NCBI GenBank assembly: GCA_963920705.1
Contig: OY987230.1
Location: forward strand, 15,215,320 to 15,279,319
Direction: 5' to 3'
Length of the DNA stretch: 64,000 nucleotides
Origin: Odiellus spinosus
Lineage: Eukaryota; Arthropoda; Arachnida; Opiliones; Phalangiidae
Under the pieces are notes generated by a model that did no database searches, had not been told where the DNA came from, and was given only the letters and a program-made list of their open reading frames with translations. Position numbers and translations under genes: made by a program. Each line of letters starts with the position of its first letter. Position 1 is the stretch's first letter. Below, piece after piece: positions 48,525-60,800 of this stretch.

Positions 48525-51500
48525 ATGACCCTGACTCCACTAACGTGAAACTTTTATCAGATTATGTAGGCCCCATTAATTCAAATAAATTTATAACCGA
48601 GGCCCAAGATTTTTTAGACATTTATCTAGGAACACTTCCGTGTACGGCCCTTGTAGACGGGGGGTCCACTCACACCCTTATCCACAAAGATTTAAAACCC
48701 CTTTTAGAGAACTTAGGCTTTGTTACTTCTACCACCTCAGTATTAGCGCTTGATCAACCCGATGGCAGCCTCTTAGCAACTCACGGAGCTGTCACCCTCC
48801 CCTTTTGCCTGCCCCGGAAACGAACCGAGTTTGAAGCCGTATATGTGTCAGGTATTAATTACCAATGTATTCTGGGTAAGGACATTTTACGTCATGTGGG
48901 CATGCTAGTTGACTATGGAATTAATAGCTTTTGCTATCGAGATGCTTTAGATAGGAATTTTTATTTTAAAGGAATAGCTTCCGATAACCATGGTAGTGTT
49001 TGCCGGCTAGCCGCAATTCAGCAATTAATCGCTGAAGATAAAATTTTAGCCAATCCCCGCAGCCTAATTGATGAAGAGGGTATCGCTAAAGCTCTCACCA
49101 CGGCTTGCCTTCCTGTTGATCAATCACAACTTTTAGAGAATTTAGTTTATAAATACAAAAATATTTTTTCGACCGTCCCAGGTAGAATGTCCAATGTAGA
49201 ACATTATATAGACCTTACTGACCCCAGGCCCATTTCCGTTCCCCCTTATAGAGTTTCCACCCCCAAACGTATTCTCATTGATAACACAATTGACGAGATG
49301 TTACAACAGGATATCATTGAACCATGTAACGGCCCCTGGGCCAGTCCCATAATTATTATTCCTAAAAAGGATGGCGGAGTCCGCCTTTGTATTGATTATC
49401 GTAAATTAAATTCCGTCACCCGCCGTGACGTTTACCCTCTACCCCGTATCGATGATATCCTGGAGTCTATACATCACCCAAAATATATCACAACCTTAGA
49501 TATGAGGGCCGGTTATTGGCAAGTTTCCCTCCATGAAGCCCATCGAGATATGGCAGCATTCGTAACCCATAGAGGTCTCTTTAGACCCAAGGTACTTATG
49601 TTCGGAATGACCAACGCTCCCGCTACCTTTCAGAGAATGGTCAATTCCTTGTTTTTGGACCTTTCGGGGCGTGGCGTTTGTGCTTATCTCGATGATCTAA
49701 TAATAGCCTCCCAAGACTTCGATACCCACCTTCGTACTTTAGAGGAAGTTTTCGACCGACTTCAAAAAGCAGGCCTAACCATAAAGGCTTCAAAGACCCA
49801 ATTCTGTCAAACCGAAACCAAAATTTTAGGCCACCTAGTGTCAGAATCGGGGATTAAAGTAGATCCGGATAAGACAGCTACAATCCGAGACTTTCCTGCG
49901 CCCCGAAATCTAAAACAACTGAGGCGATTCTTAGGAATGGCCTCGTATTACCGTAGGTTTGTCGAAAACTTCTCGAAAGTAGCTAGTCCCCTTAATAATT
50001 TATTGAAGAAAGATGTTAAATGGCATTGGGCTCCAGAGCAGGAAGCGGCCTTCACCGTACTCAAAGACAAGTTAGGCTCTGCCCCAATTTTATGCACTCC
50101 AGATTACAACCACCCATTTATGATCCATACAGACGCCTCCAATGTAGGCTTAGGCGCGGTACTTAGTCAAAACATAGATAAGAAACGGCGCGTCGTGCAG
50201 TATGCCAGTACTTCCCTTAATACCGCCGAAAGAAACTATTCAGCCGTTGAGCGAGAAGCTTTAGGAGTATTATTCGCTGTCGAAACCTTTCGCCCGTACA
50301 TCGAAGGTACACACTTTGAACTATTTACAGATAATAGCGCGTTAAAATGGTTGCATAAAGCCCCCGATCCAACTGGCAAGTTTGCGCGGTGGAACGCGCG
50401 GCTTCAAGCCTTCGACTTCAATATTTCCCATGTCCCAGGTATCCATAATGTAGTGGCCGACACACTCTCTCGGATTCCCGAATCCACGGAAGTTGGTCAT
50501 GTCTCCGCCTTAACCCCCAAAGTAAACCCTTCCAGATTAGTGAGATTTGACAATGAGGAACTAATTAACGCTCAACGCGCGGACGAAAAATTAGGCCCAC
50601 TAATTTCCTTCCTCGAAGATAATAAATTGCCCCAGGACAGTAACTTGCGAGCTTGGGTAGAAGATACGGCTGTACATTGTGATATTAGAAATCAGATTTT
50701 ATACAAAGACACAGGCAAAATTGATCTATACGGTTGGGACAATTTTAAAATTTTAGTCCCCCCTAGTCTGAGAGCCACATTATTGCACGTTACTCACGAC
50801 ATCCCCTCAGCTGGTCATCTAGGAATAAAAAAGACCACCAAACGTCTCCAAAGTCAATACACTTGGGAAGGTATGACATTAGATATTGTTAATTATTGTC
50901 GCTCGTGCCCAATCTGTCAAACGACTAAAGCTACTAACCAAGCGCCCCCTGGGCTTATGAAACCTAGCCACGTGATTAAGCCTTGGTCAGTCATTTCTTT
51001 AGATTTGAAAGGCCCTTTTCCCCGTTCAAAACGAGGCTACAAATATTTGTTAGTGATTAGCGACTATTTAACTAAGTGGGTTGAAATATTTCCGCTACGG
51101 AAAGCAACCACTCCCCCTATAGTCCGACACCTTGTAGACGACGTTTTCACCAGATATGGCTTACCTGACACGGTAGTTAGTGACAACGGAAGTCAATTCG
51201 TTAGTAATTTATTCGAGAACGTATTTGAGAAACTTCATATTAAACATAGGTGTACCTCGGTATATTCCCCTCAGTCAAATCCCACCGAACGATATAATAG
51301 GACGATAGGGACCATGATTTCTTCCTATATTCAAGGAAATCAACAGGAATGGGATCGCGGTATACAGCAATTTGCAATGGCCATTCGGTCAGCTGTTCAA
51401 GATTCTACGGGATTTACCCCAGCTTTCCTTATGTTTGGGCGCGAATTGCGAACCGCTGCAAGTCCCACGGAGACTCGCGACCCCGATTATTACGACAATG

Positions 51501-51985
51501 GCGAAACGTCCAAAGTTTATGGTTTGACAATTCAGAACACAATTACCGATTCATTAAAGATCGCGATAGATAATGTCCGTAAAGCTCAAGCCTCCCAGAA
51601 GGCGCAATACGACAAGCATCATCGAGATGTGGAATTGGAAGCCGGGTTGCTAGTGTATAAAAAGACCCACTTCTTATCCAAAGCGTCCGATAATTTTTCT
51701 AGTAAACTGGCCCCTCGATACGAAGGCCCCTTTCGCATACTGAGCAAATTATCCCCGCTCACTTATAAATTAGAAAATATGAAAGGACGTCCTCTAAAAG
51801 GCACTTATCATATCCGCGATTTGAAGCCAGTTGTGCCCCGAACTGATCTTGTCCTCCAAGATTCAGATTTCTCCACAGGGACATGTGTTCCCGAAATCCA
51901 CGTTCCTAATGTAAAGGAAAATAAACCTTTTGGAGGTCACCACTTAAGACCCCGAAACCCATCCTCTGGAAAGGTCATGCGATAG
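48473..51985 (+). CDS. pol: Pol polyprotein of the Ty3/gypsy element (protease, RT, RNase H, integrase)
   Basis: Expressed probably by -1 frameshift from gag; the start given is the first codon read after the slip. Residue numbers below count from the GTG codon at 48545. Protease: Asp38 in LVDGGSTHTLI. Reverse transcriptase ~215-440: Asp319 in TTLDM and the YLDD box 381-384. RNase H ~520-645: Asp530, Glu569, Asp596 and Asp639. Integrase: zinc finger His751/His758/Cys788/Cys791; core Asp820, Asp880 and Glu915, the last two 35 apart, the canonical DD35E; a GPF motif at 1061-1063 in the C-terminal domain. No chromodomain or env follows. All catalytic residues are present and there are no internal stops. 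By family it copies the RNA to DNA and integrates it. Confidence 0.97.
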   Translation, partial: RESGWRQRGKQPVCSAINDPDSTNVKLLSDYVGPINSNKFITEAQDFLDIYLGTLPCTALVDGGSTHTLIHKDLKPLLENLGFVTSTTSVLALDQPDGSLLATHGAVTLPFCLPRKRTEFEAVYVSGINYQCILGKDILRHVGMLVDYGINSFCYRDALDRNFYFKGIASDNHGSVCRLAAIQQLIAEDKILANPRSLIDEEGIAKALTTACLPVDQSQLLENLVYKYKNIFSTVPGRMSNVEHYIDLTDPRPISVPPYRVSTPKRILIDNTIDEMLQQDIIEPCNGPWASPIIIIPKKDGGVRLCIDYRKLNSVTRRDVYPLPRIDDILESIHHPKYITTLDMRAGYWQVSLHEAHRDMAAFVTHRGLFRPKVLMFGMTNAPATFQRMVNSLFLDLSGRGVCAYLDDLIIASQDFDTHLRTLEEVFDRLQKAGLTIKASKTQFCQTETKILGHLVSESGIKVDPDKTATIRDFPAPRNLKQLRRFLGMASYYRRFVENFSKVASPLNNLLKKDVKWHWAPEQEAAFTVLKDKLGSAPILCTPDYNHPFMIHTDASNVGLGAVLSQNIDKKRRVVQYASTSLNTAERNYSAVEREALGVLFAVETFRPYIEGTHFELFTDNSALKWLHKAPDPTGKFARWNARLQAFDFNISHVPGIHNVVADTLSRIPESTEVGHVSALTPKVNPSRLVRFDNEELINAQRADEKLGPLISFLEDNKLPQDSNLRAWVEDTAVHCDIRNQILYKDTGKIDLYGWDNFKILVPPSLRATLLHVTHDIPSAGHLGIKKTTKRLQSQYTWEGMTLDIVNYCRSCPICQTTKATNQAPPGLMKPSHVIKPWSVISLDLKGPFPRSKRGYKYLLVISDYLTKWVEIFPLRKATTPPIVRHLVDDVFTRYGLPDTVVSDNGSQFVSNLFENVFEKLHIKHRCTSVYSPQSNPTERYNRTIGTMISSYIQGNQQEWDRGIQQFAMAIRSAVQDSTGFTPAFLMFGRELRTAASPTETRDPDYYDNGETSKVYGLTIQNTITDSLKIAIDNVRKAQASQKAQYDKHHRDVELEAGLLVYKKTHFLSKASDNFSSKLAPRYEGPFRILSKLSPLTYKLENMKGRPLKGTYHIRDLKPVVPRTDLVLQDSDFSTGTCVPEIHVPNVKENKPFGGHHLRPRNPSSGKVMR

Positions 51986-52464
51986 TGTCCCTGTCCCCAG
52001 TAGGATTAGTAACAACATTATTATTGGGCATAGTTCCACATTATTATTATAATTTTTTTTTTTTTGTTCTTAAGGTGACATAACACCCTGAACTTCAGTA
52101 CTCTAGGGGGTTAGATAAAATCCCTGGGATAATTTATATTACGTCTGGATGGTTGCGTGAAGCACGTGACCCTCGCCATTCCAGCAATATCATATGGACG
52201 TATGTCCACTATTTAGGCCTCATGTTTAGTTGTTCATATATATTTTTTTTTTTTCTAATTGTTATTGGCGCCATGTATATATATGAGTTATTCTGCTGCA
52301 GCAAGTTTTTTTTTATTATTATTATTACTCACTTGTTAAGGGATTTCCCTTGTCTGTGACTATTTTGTATGTATATATGTATTAATAATCCTGGCTATTT
52401 GACCTGCTAGCTTATCTTTTCAATATTAGCATAGTTAGTGATCTCATGGGGACATGAGACATTA
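51986..52464 (+). other. 3' non-coding region of the LTR element
   Basis: About 480 bases between pol and the purine tract. A 68-codon hydrophobic open frame at 52153-52359 does not look like an envelope protein. T-rich runs occur at 52053-52065 and 52242-52255. Confidence 0.7.
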
Positions 52465-52476
52465 GGCGGGGGAGAG
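52465..52476 (+). promoter_or_regulatory. Polypurine tract (plus-strand primer)
   Basis: GGCGGGGGAGAG sits immediately before the 3' LTR (one T intervenes), where the RNase H-resistant primer for plus-strand synthesis is expected. Confidence 0.85.
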
Positions 52477-52477
52477 T

Positions 52478-53789
52478 TGTAACGAGTGATTTAAGGTATA
52501 ATCAAAATTAACCCATTATAATTATTAAATTCATAGAAATCTTAAATCTCTCGTTCTCTTAAAATAATATTAGCAGAATACATTAGAATAGAATACAGGT
52601 TATCTCCTTTTCTTATGCCTGTTTCTAAGCGCTGGCGCTTAGTCCATGCAGGTGTAAGAAGAATCCAAAAATTCAATCGAGGGTGGGTCAGCGTTGCTAG
52701 AGCTCAGCACGTTGACCAACCCCATCATGTAGATATTTCCCCGCTTGCCCCTACTATGATTTACCAACTTCTCTTTCCCTTTTGCAATAAAAATAAAATA
52801 ACGTTGCCAGGTTAAACACGTAGCGGGGGGTAGCTTTGAATGCACTTGAATATTCGCGAAATCAATTCTCGGAATGATTATATTCCAAAATGAAAAAGTA
52901 AAAGGTTCGAAAGTGAGAAATTGGCGCGAAAAAGACACGTGGGCAAGATGACGTAGGTTGACCAGGTGTTGATATGAAAAACTGGAACGACCAAGAAGAT
53001 GAGATAGGAATAAGAAAAAAAGGAGATCGAAGAGTTTCTCGATATGTAACTTTGGAGGAAGGTCAAGAAGGTTTTTATGAAAACTTAGACCATCTCCCGT
53101 AGTACCCTACGATTTGGAACGGGAACCACGCGGACCAAAAATAGTACCATGCCGTCGTCCCAGAACCGAGTCATCTAAGCGGACATCTTTATCGTTTCTA
53201 TCATGATAATGGATCTAAGAAAATCCATCTACCTAAAACCTACGCGATCACATCGCGATAGTTTCTCCCAATTTTGGGATTAAATTCAATTCCGTGTTTT
53301 TGTGTTTGTGCGCGCACACAGGATCTCCCATCAGGATGAACTCCTCTCTTTCGGAACATATAAGTATCAAGTTAACAATTTCGATTAGAAGTTATATTTT
53401 GTTAATGGGTTAAGTCTTGATATATGTTGTTAGTGTATTTATTTTGTGTTAGTGTTTTTATTGTGTTAGTGTATTTCATTTTATTTTGGTTAGGGATATA
53501 AAGGGCAGATATTAGTTAGTATACGTACGTATTAGTTTAGTTGTTAATTTAAGGTTTGTATTAGAAGTGTGATAATTAAATTTTAGTTTTTGATTTGGCA
53601 ACGTATAAAAATAGTTTCCATTATTTAAATATAAATTAAATCCCTAGACAACTAACGAGCCAACCAATTATCTTTTCCCACCGCAAGCCCCAATAGTGAA
53701 CACTTAGCGGATACCCGGACCATGATATATCTATAGATTAACTTAAATTTTTAGTCAAGGAAAAGAAACCTAGTTAAAATTTCCTTACA
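52478..53789 (+). repeat. 3' LTR (1312 bp)
   Basis: Same length as the 5' LTR with no difference noticed, TGTAACGAG to CCTTACA, followed by the target duplication AGCA. Confidence 0.96.
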
Positions 53790-53793
53790 AGCA

Positions 53794-56700
53794 ATGAAAT
53801 CTAATATGGTTGCTATCGTCTGCCTCGAGAGCCACGTTTGTAGTGTAACGCGTTTTTCATCGTTAAGTTATTTAAGTTTTATCCAGATTAAAATGTAATT
53901 TAATTTAAATAAGATAACTAGTTTTAATTTCCAACTGAATCTAAAACGAGCTTTGATGGAGTTTATCTGGACCTGGTGAGTTTATGATCCAAATCCTATG
54001 AATATTATATACAAGCCAAGGCTTAACGATTTAATAACTGATATTTCGGAATTTCTTAGTATTTCTTTTCAGTTACTGAATAACGAGAACATTTGATTAT
54101 TAATTGATAGTTTTCTGTTAAAACTGTACAGAACTTTAAAGTAGACGTGAATATAATGAATCAGTTTGCGTGTCTACTTTAAAAAGCCATGTAGGTCATA
54201 TAGGAAAGTTCATGTCGGAAAATATAACTGTAATTTACTCGTTCATTTGGGAGGAAACTCATCGATGGTTAATGAGTAACTCACAAATAATCCCTGCATA
54301 CAAAATGTCCCTTGCCAAAACTCTCGCCTCTGGGCTTAATGGCAAACAATTCATACACGTTTCGAATAAAATTCTGACTGCCAATTATTTAAAATCACAG
54401 AGTATAGTATACGGCAGTGAATACCCGGATTCCACAATCCCGTATAATTGTCCCTTTGACCCTCACATACTGCCGCGGACAAGATTCCGGTCATTTCTAC
54501 CGAATAATTTCAGTATATACTATAGTTATTAATCAAAAACTACTATGGGGGTTGAGAATAACAACGTGGCTCGTATAATTTAGTCTGCCCGCGTGCCGCT
54601 CGAGAACCATCATTTAGATTTCAGGGCGTAAAGGATCTATCCATTCCCCGATCATCCAACAAAGCCAAAACTGTGAGCCGATGGATGCGCTTTATCCATT
54701 AGATAGAAAGATGGACGTCGAGTATATCTTCAACGTCGTCTCGGCTGTTTTTGCGCGCTGAGGTCGCTAACTGTGCGCGGCGGCCTGCGCCCCCCGGTGA
54801 TCGCTCAATGTCAGATCTTCTCTTGGTATATTACTCAGTTCAGAACATCGAAGCATTCGCGCCCCCTCTCGGTGATTTTACCATCCCAAAAATTGGGCCT
54901 ATATATATATGACCATTAAAATCCCATCTCTCCTAGCGAGGTCCATGATGGCACGCTTGCAATACTTATGAAATATTTTTCCATAAGTCCCTTCTTGGTT
55001 GGGATAATTTTATAGGATACGCTTGTTGACCATCGTCATACTTGTTGGGGGAGTATTTAAGCAAGTATGTCGATGACTTGGGACATCATAATACAAATTG
55101 AGTCAAAGTACTGTTAATTACTGTTAATTCAATATTATTTTTTATGGAAAGTGTTAAAATTAAGCGTAATTAAGATTAAATTATCGACTAAGGGACAAAC
55201 GACAAACTGACAACGTGACGATTTAAAATTTATATAAATTCAATTACTTGCAACCGATGAAGTACTTAGAAATAGGCTTGTTGTATTTTTACCTATATTT
55301 ACAAAAATAAAATTTTGAGACTGTTTCACTAATAGCTATTATAATTTCCTTCACAGGTATCCAGTGGTCCAACAGCTGTATAATTCAGTCAACCACATTT
55401 ATGGAAACTCGGAAAAGCAATGTCTTAACAAACTGAAGGCCATTATAGCTATTAACATCGTCACCCTGGTCCACGCAACGTGATGTCTACAATTCTACAT
55501 TGCACGGTAGGACGCAATTTTTATTTATATAATCAAAAACCCGATATTTGATCCATATTGAAACGGAAATGGGTCCTTTCTGCTAAATATGACGTCTGCA
55601 TATGATTTTGATATCGATAAGTGCGATAATCATTCGCGTGGGCGTCTTCAAAGTTAATTCTATCTAACTAATGATCATCAAGTGATCACCACTTTAATCA
55701 GTCTGAAACAATACCGTACGAGCTTGCGCAACATATATTACTCATGATGCGTGAGAAACAATGTACATGATGACAATTTCTAACCATTTTACACCCAAAG
55801 GGTTCTTCTCTGAATTCTGATTAACGGACGATGAGGGAAAGATATAATTCGATTAAATTGAAAAAGTGGGTGCTTGAAGGGGGCATCGTTATATACATAT
55901 TCAAAATTCGACGTTCCTTTTTTTTTCACTCGAGATAAACGGATTAGGCAAGCGAGAAAGACCTTCGAACGAGGGGGGAAAATGGGTTCGAAGATTCGAA
56001 TTATATGGTTAGAGAAAATACCAGGATCTAGTGAAAGCGCACGCTTTTGAAAGCAAATTTAAAATGCGTGGGTCCTCCCTTTGTTTTTGGTATCGTTTGC
56101 GTTTTGAAAAATGAACCCTTGTAGTTTTGGATTACGTGTTTGAACCCATATCATTTTTCTTCTTGCACTTTCGAAATTGAACGAAAAATGGGGGTTGGGT
56201 ATTTTTTAAACTTCCGGTATTTTTGGAACTGCGTATCTCTGAAAATATCTCGAATTATTTTCATGATATTTTTTTTTAAATTCTTGAAAGTATATGTCTA
56301 AAATTAAGATTCATAAACTCGAATCTTTGATTCGTGTCGCGTGGTCGAAGTGAACTTTCGACAAATCCGTTCTAAAAGTTTATATTTACATCAGTCCAAC
56401 TTAAAGGGACTATGAAACCTGTTTCCAAATTTGGCAAATTCTTCATTCATAGGGTCTTTGAAACAAATCTTCAATTGTATATTAGTTGGAAATATCAATA
56501 TTTACCACTCAAAATCCGTAAAAACAAATCTCTAAACTTTTTAAATTTCAAAATAATTTAACGTCCAATCACCATTAAAAATTCTCGCGGCCTCGAAATA
56601 TTCTTTTAGAAAGGTACCCTGCAATGTACCTTTAAAAATCGATAATATATAATTATTTCTACAAAACCAATCCCCAAAAAACTGCTTTCATCAAAAATGC

Positions 56701-57309
56701 CACGCGAGATCGTCCCCTTTCAAGAAGTCAACTTGGCCACATTATTCTACGCGTGTCCCGCGCTCTTGCGCGGAGAGAATGGTTAAAACAACAGACCGTT
56801 TTTTGATAATCCCCAGTTATATACGTACAATAGAGTTATCTATATAGGAGTCGGTGTAGTTGTAAGATATCGGGGTCCCTCTTCGTCTATTCGCGTGTTG
56901 GAAACGAGATAGAGGTTTTAGGGGGTCTTAATCTATCTCTCTCGCTCTATTGTTTGTCTAGCTGCTTCCCTCGCTCGCTCCGGAACAACATGGTTCTGGG
57001 GGGATAGTGAGGAGACTGCGATGCCAGAGAGAAAGAGAGATGGAAAGAGAGAGAGAAAGAGCTTTTCATCGTCATCCCTGGATTGCGTAACGGCGCACGC
57101 GCCAACGCAACTGCCGTCACAGACAGGCCAAAATCCCGATTTACTGGCCGAGAGCCAAAAATACTTCAACCTGAGAAATACATTCTCAAAGTATCATTCA
57201 CACTGCCGTCCCAGAATTTCAAGGAAGATACTGAAGAAATGGTGACACATTGATCTCAAGATAAAATTTAGTCTGCTTAATATAGTTCGTAGTTTTTGTT
57301 AATCGTGTG
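53794..57309. other. Non-coding stretch, no gene recognised
   Basis: A 120-codon open frame at 54170-54532 (+) has no recognisable domain. GC-richer patches occur at 54560-54860 and 57070-57140, the latter after a (GA)n-rich tract at 57015-57062. TTAAAGGGACTATGAAACC at 56401 resembles the terminus of the element at 43552. Confidence 0.4.
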
Positions 57310-57800
57310 ACTTGCATTCGCAAATGAAATTCATCTATCCGTAGCATTTTCAACTAAAATCCACTTATCCATTGCATTTTCAAATGAAATCCTCCTTTCC
57401 ATAGTGAAATTCATCTATTCTTCGTATTGCTAAGTGAAAGCTACATGCGATTTTCAAGTCAAATTCACCTTTATCCGTAACATTCAACATGGCCTTAGCC
57501 TTTTCAAATGAAATCCACCTATCCTTAGCATTGGCAAGTTAAACCCACGTATCCGTAGCATTGTCAAGTGGAATCCTATAGCATTTTCATGTAAAATCCA
57601 CCAATTTTTAGCATTGCCAATCACTGCATATCCGTGATTGCCAAATGAAATTCACCTTTATAATATTCCAAAGTTAAATCCGTTTATCCTTAGTCTTTTC
57701 AAGTGAAATCCACGTATCCGTAGTATTGTCAAGTGAAATCTAAATCTATCCGTAGCATTTCCAACTGAAATTAATTTCTGCAGCATTACGATATTCTAGT
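57310..57800. repeat. Diverged short tandem repeat (~30-bp units)
   Basis: Around fifteen units resemble TATCCGTAGCATTTTCAAG followed by TGAAATCCACC, with many substitutions and small indels. An old minisatellite without coding signature. Confidence 0.8.
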
Positions 57801-60800
57801 GAAATCTACAAGTCCGAACCAATTGAAAATGTAACAAAGGTCAGAGGGTCATTGCGTTCTCAAATATCCAACTTTATCGAGAGATTTTTCACATGGAAGT
57901 TCTGATCCATTATAGAAAGCTTGCAATCGATTTCAATTTTGTAACCTTACAAACATCGTGCGAATAAGACTTGAAACTTTTTTCCTAAATTTTTTATCAT
58001 TTTGCAATTTTTTTTTTATCACAGCAAGAGAGGGAGTGAGAGTCCTTTTGAGAAATTGAGATAGAAAGGATGCGGTTGGAATATTAGCGAAGAATCTTTC
58101 TTGCATATCATTTGCAGTATCTCTTATTTTTTTCACCTTGAAATTTATTGGATTAAAGCTTAGGAGACGTGTCACATCCTTGTCTGTCGAGATATCACAG
58201 ACTGGATAATAAATTTAACTTTATATTTTTATCGCAAGGGCTTATATGAAGATCTGTATATTCATTATGCCGAAATTGAAACTTATCCGGGATGATTATT
58301 AGTATTTTTAGTATATGGGGGCTGTGTCTAAACTTTCCCGGTGTGTGTACGTGTTGTGCGGGCTTGGACCAGTTGTTTTCCTCCGGAAACAGTGCTTTGC
58401 ATTTCCTGATTATACGGAGTACATAGAAGGGGACGAAATAGTTGAAGGGCAACGTCCTGTTATCGCGCCCAACTAAATGTATATTTCTTCCTAAGTTCCT
58501 ACGCGTATATATACTTGGCATTCGTGCATATTTCAACAAGCCGAATTTATAATCAAGGATCCGGACGATTTAACTTCTTGGTCGTGACACGTAAACCTAC
58601 CCTTGAAACCTTTTTAAGATTTACAATATTTATACATTCGTTCTGGTAATACATATCAGAGGTTGAACTACATATAAATGCATGGAACCGTAATAATGAT
58701 TTAACTATAGTAAATTTTTAGTTTTCATCATATAGCTTTTTCTCATATTCATAGTTAGCATATAAAGTTTTCTATATTTAATATTATGCATCAATTCGCA
58801 TAAGCCTTGGTCCTTTTTGAAACCTCTTTGGTTGAAAGGAAATACATTTCTTGCTATACTTTACAGAGAAAAGACTTCCAATCTGGAATTATATACCTTA
58901 AATAATTTACACTCGTGATCTGTGTCAGCCAGTAACTTAAAAGCTGGGAAAGTCATCGTAAAATTGTCAACAAACTTAACATCAACAGGCTGTAAAATAC
59001 CTATAGTGGTTTTCGCGTTGATCCCAAGAAGTTACGTTAGTAATTACTACCTTCCCGCCGATGTATAACATCCCTATACTTTTAAAACCGCGCCAATCCA
59101 ATTACTCGAAGCAAACTAATGAATCTTTCGAAACCCCCATCCACTCTTACCACCACCAGATGTCCCCTTGTTTAATCTTCACCACCGTTCTAACCTAGCT
59201 AACAAAATACGTGCCTCGGGGCGCCGGAATTGCTATAGAATAAGGGGAACTGCGAGGACCATGGCGGGTCCTATTATTTTCATTTTTTTTTTTTTTTTTT
59301 TGACATCTCTCGCAGTGTAGCGAGAGATAGCGCCATAATTTCCCCCGTGGTGGTTCCCTTCACGCAGGGATAAACCATCTAACTTCCCCTCGTCATCCAA
59401 TGTCATTGACGTAACTATATTTTTTTTTACCCTGAGATATAGACAAAATCGTCAGCTATAGTCCCGCGAGCGATGGCACGCTATCATTCAACTCTGATTC
59501 CATCAGAACTTCAACAACACATTTCCTATATCTATGGCTCATATATATAAAAAATTGGCGTGTTCGGCACGCTTCCTCGCACCTTTACAATGAAACGAAC
59601 ACGCTGGATGTGCGCGGATCCCGAGCTAAAACGTCCTTTTGGTTAGAGATAGGCGGGTCGTCCCTCAAATATGGTTCAACGCGTGTGAAACTATACTATT
59701 CAGCATCAGGGAGCCTCTGTATACGGAATGGGGGAAAGGTTATGACGTATGTGAATTATAAAACGGATATCTTGGAGCAAAAACCCAGTACAGGGAGCCC
59801 AACCATAAATTTATATTCCTTATAGGAGTTGTAGGATTATTTTTTCACAAAATAGAATTAAACAGGACGCAACATTTATCTTAAATAAAGGATTTTATAG
59901 GGAAAATTGGAACAAAAATACCTTTTAAAAAATGAATTTTTTCCAATTTAACAGGAACTACTTTCAAATTTCTTGTTTGTTTTGTTAAACTTATCTAAAA
60001 AAATTGTCTAGCTAACTTAAAAAAATGTGGTACAACCCATTTTGCATGTTAACCTATTTATTCCATGGTCATATTATATATTGGATTGATTTTAATCCAC
60101 GCGACCAATACGCTGGGCACTTATAGCGGTTGCATTCTACGTGTCGTACAAACGTCATACCATTATCCCCAAATACGAAGGTTTTTCTATTTTATCATTC
60201 GATACGCGAGAATCTCACGGAGGGAAGGGGTGCATGGGTCCTATGTATTATAGAAAACTGAGAGAGGAGGCGGAGGGATTGCGTGGTTCGATCGGGCGCA
60301 CGATAATAGTATACATATATAAAATATATAGATAGAAACGGGTGGAAAAAATCAGGCCCCTTCCGATGATTAGGAACGGAACGAGACGGATCCCTAGCTC
60401 AAAGCGGCAGCTAAACACGACGAGGGGGGTTATACAGCGGGGGCAGACTCCCAATAGGTAGTAGGCATTGGCAGACACGAGCGCCAAGTTGCCCTTTGAT
60501 ACTCCCAGGCCGGCGCCGCCGTTGAACAGAAATACATCATCAAGCTTCAAAACATTTACTATCCCCCCATTGCACGCAGCATCCCTCCCTTATTTTACTT
60601 TTTTTCACCGACGTTGCCGCTCCCACGCGAGCACCCATGGTCTTCAACCGATCAGTCCACGCACAAGGGAAAGATTAAACCTCTCCGGCACTCTCTCCGT
60701 GTAGATAGGGAATTTTATATAGAACCTGGATTCAAGAAGGTCAAGCTTTAAAGGGCTCTTTATCGCGTCTACTAGCTGACGGTGGCGGCCCCTGTACGTT

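Larger units (their letters stand above)
45171..53793 (+). mobile_element. Complete Ty3/gypsy LTR retrotransposon with 4-bp target duplication
   Basis: The element proper is 45175-53789 (8615 bp): LTR, primer site region, gag, pol, purine tract, LTR. AGCA is present at 45171-45174 and again at 53790-53793, the duplication made on integration. The domain order protease, RT, RNase H, integrase identifies Ty3/gypsy (Metaviridae-type) rather than copia. There is no env. LTRs show no difference by eye and both reading frames are intact, so the insertion is young and could be competent. Confidence 0.97.

Noticed and set aside
48545-48547. Independent pol start at GTG
   Set aside because: A non-ATG start just after the gag stop is unlikely in a eukaryotic retroelement, and a correctly phased slippery site gives a better explanation.
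52153-52359. Hydrophobic 68-codon frame after pol as a possible env remnant
   Set aside because: Too short, T-rich DNA explains the hydrophobicity, and no signal peptide plus surface domain arrangement is visible.
54170-54532. 120-codon + strand frame downstream of the LTR element
   Set aside because: No recognisable domain, no splice context, ordinary for AT-rich DNA by length; left unannotated as a gene.
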